64,000 nt of DNA from NCBI RefSeq assembly GCF_002865645.1, contig NW_020194643.1, positions 248,001 through 312,000 of the forward strand. The letters are read 5' to 3'. The translations under genes were made by a program, and so were the position numbers. The notes beneath the pieces are model-generated. The model made no database searches. It saw only the letters and a list, made by a program, of their open reading frames with translations, and had not been told where the DNA came from. The DNA comes from Hyaloscypha bicolor E (taxonomy: Eukaryota > Ascomycota > Leotiomycetes > Helotiales > Hyaloscyphaceae). Shown piece after piece: positions 57,301 through 64,000 of this stretch. Numbering within the stretch: position 1 is the first letter of the stretch; each line of letters opens with the position of its first letter.

Positions 57301-60300
57301 CTTTGCGGAAGTCCTCCTGGTTGTTAGAATTGATGATTGCAAATTCGCTGGGTTTGAAAGGCGTATCTTGCATGTCAATGCTCATAAGAAGAAGATGTGA
57401 CAGCTCAACAACATGCACAGGGCTGAGACCACCCTTGCGAAGAAAGTTTGTCCAGTCCTTTTTCGTGTTCTTATCGTAGATACGATACTTGAAGTCGTAC
57501 GGAAGGAGATTCTCCAATTCTACAGGTGCTGACAGTCGTATTTTCATGTAGGGGTAGACGCTATATTTAGTCAGTGATGTTTGGTCATCTTCAAGGGTGA
57601 ATAGGCGACGTACTTCGTAAGAGGATTGGCCTTGTCATAGCTGGCATGCATTTGGAAGTAGAAAGGAGGAGTGTTTTTGTCAGTTTCACCCTTACAAGTA
57701 ATAGTCCTCGTCGGTCGTTGAAGAAGGTCTCTCCACCACAAGGTTTCCGTCGACCATGCATAACCAAATCCTTGATCAGGCCGTACAAGCAGCGATTTCA
57801 TGAAAGCTGCACCAACTGGAGCTGGGCGACTTTCTCCTGGGGCAATCTTCTCGATTTTGAGGAGATGCCCCTCTTGTGCGTCAAAAACCCCCAGTTCGAC
57901 GGGAATCTGAGTTTTGTTCTCAACCAAAAGAGGTGACCGGAAGGTAATATACTTGACGTTATCCGTACCCAGCGTGATCTCCACTAGGAGACGATGGAGG
58001 ATTTGATCTTTGCGAGGCCGAAGGCCGTACAAATACTCTCCTTCACGATTTACGGGAATTTTGTTCACGCTGTCAAACCCACTCGCCTCAAGCCGGACGC
58101 CCACCACTCCCGTATTGTTCTCTGGCGTCAAGTTCTCGCGCATCTTCTCCCAGTCTTCGAACCGCCAAGGGCCTTCCTCGCCATCTTGGAACCTGGCGGC
58201 CATATTGTTATCTTCTCCTGGGACATCTGCCCACACATTAACGTCAAATCCTGTGTAGTTTCGGATTCGATAAGGAGCCTCTGCTCCACGAGGTTTTGAG
58301 AGAACATCCTCTTCTTGTGTTAAGAACTGAGCAGACTTGGAAGCGAGAGCAATTGAAGCCGACGTAAGGGTGAGCTCAAGCACTTTTGGAGATGTGAGGT
58401 CAATGGACATCTGAGCTGGTTCCTGCTCTCTAGCAACTTGGAGACCAAGCTCCCAAGGCTCAATGAGCGGCTCCCAGGTCGATTTCGAGAAATTGTAGAT
58501 GTTAATAAACATATCAATGTTCGTATCTGCCCGGAGACTGCTGGACCAATCATTGGCAGAGGCAGTGAACCGTTTGATGCTGAGATCAAGTATTGGAAGT
58601 TCATGCAAATCCCCAATGAGAATGACTCGCATCCCGTCCAGAGTAGCTGTGAGCTCTTCATGCTTTAGGATCAACTGCTTTTGTGCTGCCTGGATGTTTG
58701 ACCGAGTTGCAGCGACTGTGGCAGGTTTGCTCTTCTTCATCGTTGAGGCGCCTTTACCGCTGGCTGTTCGGTGTTGAAGATTGCCGCTGTCGCTGCTTCG
58801 AAGTTGCTTGGCCTTCTGATCGGAAGCCTTCGTTTTGCTTTCCTCGTGGTCACCACTAGCAGATAGCTCCGAGGCCTTGCTAACAATCTGCAGGGCAAGG
58901 AGAATATCGCGAAGTGACAATCTCAAAACAAGTGGCTCTATGTCGATGTTAATACTCGTCAGGTCCCTTTTTGAGCTATCCATCGACATCTGAACAGAGA
59001 AGTCATCCAGAATTCTCAAGCGAGTGTCCTCAAATCGATCCATCCGGCAAAGAAACATGCCCATTCTGGAGACTTGCAGGGTTAGAGCATGCTGCTGAGC
59101 GAGGAGGATCTGCTTTGTTCCGAGGACAATTGCTTCCGAGCTTGGGCTCAATGGATTTGCAATCAGAATAATCTGTGCATCTACCACGTTGACCCTGAAA
59201 GCAATGGTCATTGGCGACTGATCTGGCTGAGAAGAATCTTGACTAGGAGTCTTGGCAAGAGATGTTGGTCGGTTAGGTGCTGGTCTCGATCTGGGACTTG
59301 TTGCAACGGAATCGGTGTCTGAACCAGCTGCGGATTCGACCACACTTTCATCGTCATCGACTATCGCAGGTTCCTCCACGGCGAAGCCTTCTGAGATAAA
59401 TTTCTGGATCGAGAATAAGTAGTCTAAAGCAAAGATAACCCGAGGGCTGTCTACAGCCACAATCGCGATGAGGTTCCTTTCCGAGCCACCAGAAATAGTT
59501 ACATTCGCCATGAACTGCTGGACATCCTTATTGAGAGATGTCATGATCTTTCGGAACTTGTTCGTAGTCCGATTTCGACTATCCTGAACGGTAAATGACT
59601 GTATGAGCAGCTCAGATTCTAGGGATCCATCTGTCATCATCCGAAGCTTCACTTTGGTGTCGTCGAGCGAAAACTTTGACAAACTGGCGGCGTCAAGATC
59701 CCCGACAGGCTCGTCTTCCTTCGCCAGTATCAACTCGAGACCAATTGTACGAACGTGGAAGGCGAGATCAAGTTTTGTCCAACTATCCGAATCCACGCCA
59801 AGCTCAGGACCGAGGTCAACGAGTGTGTTGTCGTTGCTTGATTCTTCCTTCTTTGGCTCGATAGCCTTCGCTTTCTTTAATGTCGATTTGGGGACATCTT
59901 CCACAGCTTCCTGCTCATTTCCCTCGGTGTCAACAGAAAATGCAGCTGGTACTGATTTAGCGAGCTCCAGCAAGAACTTGAGTTGCGTTTGGGTGATGCG
60001 TAAATTGAAGTCTGTCATGCTGCCCTTAATTTCCATATCTGGTCTCTTGAGGCCAGGTTGGTGATCGGCGTATGTCATCTGGAATCCTAGATCCACCTTA
60101 TCGATAAGTTCGAGCTCTTCGTCCTTGTCCTCTGAGAAATGGAAATCTGATGTCAAGCGCACATTCCTGATTCCGGCAGACAACTTCATAGCAATCGCCG
60201 CGTCCTTCGAATCATCCAAAGGTACAAACTTGTTCTCTGCATATATTTCACCCAAATACGCTTTAAGGAGATCTCTCTTGATCCGACCTGCAGTCATTAC

Positions 60301-63300
60301 CCGGGGAAAGACAACGATGGGTGTTTTGACATTTATGTCAAACTTCACACGACCAGCGTTCTGCTGGATCTGGGAGGCCTGGTTCGCAGCAGCTTGCCTG
60401 GCGGAATTGAAAATAGCTTGCATCTTTCCAAATTTGACTAGGAATTCGATGATTTTTCGGAAAGGCTCTTCTAAGAAGTTCAATTTGATTGAGCCTGCTC
60501 GTAGATAGATCGAAGAATCGTAGCCAGGATACGCTTCGCCGCTTTCGGAATCGAAGGTCTCATAACGGAAATCTGCAAGATCGTCGCCTTGGATCGTGAT
60601 CAACTTCCGTAGGTTGGAGTCTATTGAAGCCCCCTGATTGATGTCGTCAAGAAGTGATAAGTCGCCCAGCTTGGCGCCAATTCTCATGGTCTTGCCCATT
60701 ATGAAGATTCCCACATCCGCAGCGTTGAGAGAAAGAGTCGCTAGGCGAATGCCATCGTTGTTCAGTATGAGACGGATACTCTTCAGGTCCACCTTGATTC
60801 GAATCGAACCAGTGTCTGATGATGCCGATTTTTCTGCTAGTGGTTCTATTTGTTCCTCGTTCTCGCTGTCCATAATCTCCTTCGGTGAAGACTCCACGGC
60901 TTGAGTATCGTTATTGGTGAAAGTTATTAGGATGAAGTCCAACAACGTAAGAAGAGTCTTTCGGGTCACAACAAGGTTGATTGTTGAAATGGCGACATCG
61001 ATATTGATCTCAACGCCGTCATACTTGGGCATGAATTCCGGTGATTCCTTTTTGACTTTGATGATTTTGACCTGGACGAGGTCTTTTTGCTCCTCTGATT
61101 CTTTATCTCCAGAGGAAATAATGGACTTGAATTCCGCAGGTGGATTCTCGACATAATCATCAACCATCAGCGACTCGAGAGAGGTGTCAATGATTATGTC
61201 GTAAGGCCGGACACATAAATCCAACGTGAAGTTCTCAGCAACCAGTTCCACCAGTAGTTGGTCTTCCTTCTTACCCTCTGGGTCGCTCCTGTACAACGAT
61301 CCCTGTAGGCGATCAACCTCGAACTTCAGTTCGAAATTACGTTGCTGAACTTTGAGAGTCTCACTGGCATCTCCATCAGGGGCGTCCTGAAATTCAGCTC
61401 CATCATCGTCATCATCATCAGACTCGTCCTGAACAATTATGGCTTCTTGGGTGGAGAATTGGAAGGAGACAGATTGCGCTCGATCCATATTCTTGTCGGA
61501 CTTTTTCGAAACACTGCTCTGTGTGCGAGGACGTTTGCTTGTAACAGCGGTTTCCCGAGATGATTTCGGCGGCTCCTCATCTTCGTCGAGCTTAGGAATG
61601 GCGACATCGATGATTTTCATCAAGCTCTTGTACTTTTTGTCTGATACTGAGGCATGAAGAACAGGCAAATGCCCTGAGATTCGTACCTTGGTCAAGTTCG
61701 GAGCCTTCGGAATAATGGAGGTTTCAACCATGAAGTCCACGTTGATCTGCTCGACAATGTGCATCGATTTGGAATCGTCTCTCTTGTCGAGTTGGGCCTT
61801 CGTCTCTTCAATTGATGGGCCAATCAGAACTTGGGTTGAAGATAATTTGACAACGAACTTATCATACATCAACGACTCCAACCGTTTGTAGTCTTCGTCG
61901 GTGTAAGATCGTCGTTGTTTATCTTGAACCTGTTTCATTGTGTCCTTATCGACCAGCTGACTGTTCACACTGATATGACCAGCATCAAGAATCAAGCAAG
62001 CGGTCTGTTTCGATGAAATGCTCTCGGGGATGATGATGAGAGGGGCTTGAAGATCCAATTTAGCATTCAGAGTCTTATGTTCTTCCAAGGCAAACTCAAG
62101 TCCAGCTCGGGTCTGCTGTCGCAAGCTTTCAATGGTGGTGCCGGCGCTCTCCATCAAGGCCCCAATGGACTCCATATGTCTCTCAGGAGGCTTGAAGAAG
62201 TGAATAATGCCGACCAAGAAATGTGGATTCCAGATAATCTCGAGTGGTTTTAATTTCCCAGTAAGAGCAAGATCACTGGCACCATCTAACGGATTCTTCT
62301 CGAATTGGAACTGGAAAAATGGATCGACAGGAGTTTCCTCATCCTCACCCTCATTCTCATCCATCTGGAGCTTAGCCACAGCCTCAGGTGCATCTTTGAC
62401 ACGAACAATCTGGGGGAATAAGCTTTCGGGTGTCGTTCCATCGTTGACTCTCAAGCCACCAAGACTAACATCAGCCAGAAACGAATCCGGTCTCTCGAGG
62501 AACTTGGCTCGGAAAGCGTCGAAGTACAGACTGAGAACCTCAACCACATTATCATGCGGATCACGTTTGAGCGTAAAGCTACCGGTATTGAGAGATGCAT
62601 CGATTTGCATTTTGACAGTCTCTCTGGGCAAGTCGACGGCCTGAGCTAAAGCAGTTTTCTCATCCCAATCAATGGCATCGTAGAGTTCCTTACGCTGCTC
62701 CTCAGTCATGGTGGTTTCAGGATCTTGCTCCACCTCTTGAGGTTTTGAGCCCCATGCCCAGGCAATCCAGCCCTGGTTCTTCTTGGCTGTGTCGGTTTTC
62801 TTCACTCCGATATTTTCCTTCTTCAGTTGATTCCTGGCTAGCGACCTCCAGAAACGCATGTCTTCATAATTGAGCTTCCACTCAAGCTTGGTGAGCTCTT
62901 CAACTTCTTCGGGGGTCATTTGAGCCTGAGGATCTTGCTTCTTCTTCTTTTTGAAAAGTTCAATATAACGAATTCTGTCATCCCTTCTCTCCTTGAAGAA
63001 GGCCCAAGACCATCTCCGATTTCGATCGTGAATCTTGCTTAAGATGGCATTGCTAGCAAATTGTAGCCATGCTCTCGGGTCCTCCTTTGGCGTGACTCCT
63101 TTAGGTTGCAACTTCTTGTATTCCTGGTGCCGAATGAAGTAATGGAACAAATCAACCATCATAAGCGCATCCCGATATTGATCATTGTCAAGCACAAGTC
63201 CAATCTCGTCAAATACTAGTCCAGCCTTGATATGTGGTCTATCAATCTTTCCAGATTTATCTAGCTCGATCTTGGCTTGCCCACTAACTGGCTTCAAGAT

Positions 63301-64000
63301 GAATTGATGGCTCGCAGTGTTTGGATCTTCTCCTCTCACGATCATCTCTTTGAATTTGACGAGCATCTCATCATGGGGTACGACCTCCGCCCCAGGCACC
63401 TCGGCCTCTCGTCCTGTCCCTAGTAGATGCGTATCTGTGTTCCAGTATACTGCCAATGCCCCCAAAGTAGCAAGCTTATGTGTGGGCCCAACAGTGTCTT
63501 GTATGTAGGTCGGTTTCCATTCTCCATCGGTACTGATGGCGCTGAATTCTTGAAGGGTTAATCCAAGGGCAAAAGGGTGCCCAGGAGCGGATATCGAATC
63601 TTCGTATCGTACGTGGATATTCTTGACCGTGATCTGAAGGTTGTCGACTATTTTCGTAACCAAACTTTCTGTAAAGCTTTGGCTCTTTTGCTGTTCCTCC
63701 TGGCTCATGCCTTCCTGATTGCGGTCCTTCAGCATCTCGGCACTGTCCAACTTCTCGATTTTGACGGCCTGCCTCCTCCGTTCTTCCTCCTCCTCATCCC
63801 ACTCTGCATCTTCCTTCGGCGCAGCCAACACGAAGACATCCTCAATATAAACCTGAACAGGCTGCCCCCGAAGATTCGACCAAGGTATCTTCAGTGTGAG
63901 CTGTCCCAAATGTCCTTCGACTACGTTGATAGGGAGCTTCAGCTGGTCCAGCGCCTCACGGCGCAGCTCAAGATCTCGAAGCTTGACATCGCCTGACCAA
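54398..64000 (-). CDS. VPS13: VPS13, bridge-like lipid-transfer protein (N-terminal ~30 codons outside window)
   Basis: Complement join(54398..57560, 57614..>64000). One 53-bp intron joins NPLTN to VYPYMKIRLSAPVELENLLP. 3182 residues are visible; relatives have about 3100-3200. The chorein N-terminal region starts in IWSGDVKLRDLELRREALDQ, then LTLKIPWSNLRGQPVQVYIE and the acidic DAEWDEEEEERRRQ. A very long beta-rich rod follows, with disordered acidic inserts (ESDDDDDDGAEF). The VAB/SHR-BD region spans roughly residues 2000-2560. The ATG2-C-like amphipathic part is near 2680-2960 (GIAKGATSFVKKSVFGVSDS, GVGGLVRKPMEGAEQEGLAG), and a PH-like end carries SRIMLIKSKKLTTEWDVPLK. VPS13 moves phospholipids at ER, endosome, mitochondrion and lipid-droplet contacts. 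Intact, with no RIP. Unusually intron-poor within the window. Confidence 0.96.

Noticed and set aside
54725..63996. Many plus-strand frames of 60-150 codons opposite VPS13
   Set aside because: Shadows of a long, highly conserved coding region on the minus strand.
1..64000. tRNA, rRNA or other structured RNA genes
   Set aside because: None seen on either strand by inspection. A tRNAscan/Infernal run would be needed to exclude them.

Overview
The window is nuclear DNA of a filamentous ascomycete (Pezizomycotina). Genes carry short 45-70 bp introns with CTAAY-type branch sites, there is a near-complete fungal VPS13, a fungal trehalose phosphorylase, a laccase and a tyrosinase remnant, and about half of the window is transposon DNA in which CA and TG dinucleotides are almost absent and reading frames are broken only by TAA/TAG. 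That is the signature of repeat-induced point mutation (RIP, CpA to TpA on both strands). Class Leotiomycetes is a guess from overall gene style, not something shown here.

Layout. 1-1166: 3' end of a trehalose phosphorylase gene (+). 2130-30140: one SurE-like phosphatase gene (+) cut into three pieces by two transposons, each in a TA target. The first (2580-6236) is a Tc1/mariner element with 64-bp terminal inverted repeats (TIRs) and an extra + strand ORF. The second (6326-29430) is a pogo/Fot1-type element with perfect 90-bp TIRs. The pogo transposase gene is itself split at a duplicated AATAC by a tandem Ty3/gypsy chromovirus array (7579-28672) with four 298-bp LTRs. The first unit of that array contains a 5.1-kb Helitron, and the second contains a 260-bp solo LTR. 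31468-33113 (-): a BTB/POZ gene whose 5' reading frame is fused, through a short dispersed repeat, to a truncated tyrosinase with RIP-like losses of copper-ligand histidines. 34328-42155: a third, complete Ty3/gypsy copy with CTTTT target duplications. 43078-45273: a laccase-type multicopper oxidase (+). 45768-46034: a Harbinger-like MITE. About 46048-49731: a TIR transposon of about 3.7 kb encoding an rve-type integrase/transposase, with palindromic iterons in its TIRs, a 51-bp minisatellite, and another MITE inside its right arm.

50334-64000 is ordinary gene-dense DNA: an OTT_1508-like deaminase-domain protein (+), a P-loop GTPase-like coiled-coil protein (+), and VPS13 (-), whose first ~30 codons lie beyond the right edge.

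The genes do not form a cluster or pathway. The main content is the layered insertion history. Target duplications let the insertions be ordered (phosphatase gene, then pogo element, then chromovirus, then Helitron and solo LTR), and RIP has mutated the elements and apparently also nearby single-copy genes (phosphatase, tyrosinase). All coordinates, alignments and splice choices were made by eye.
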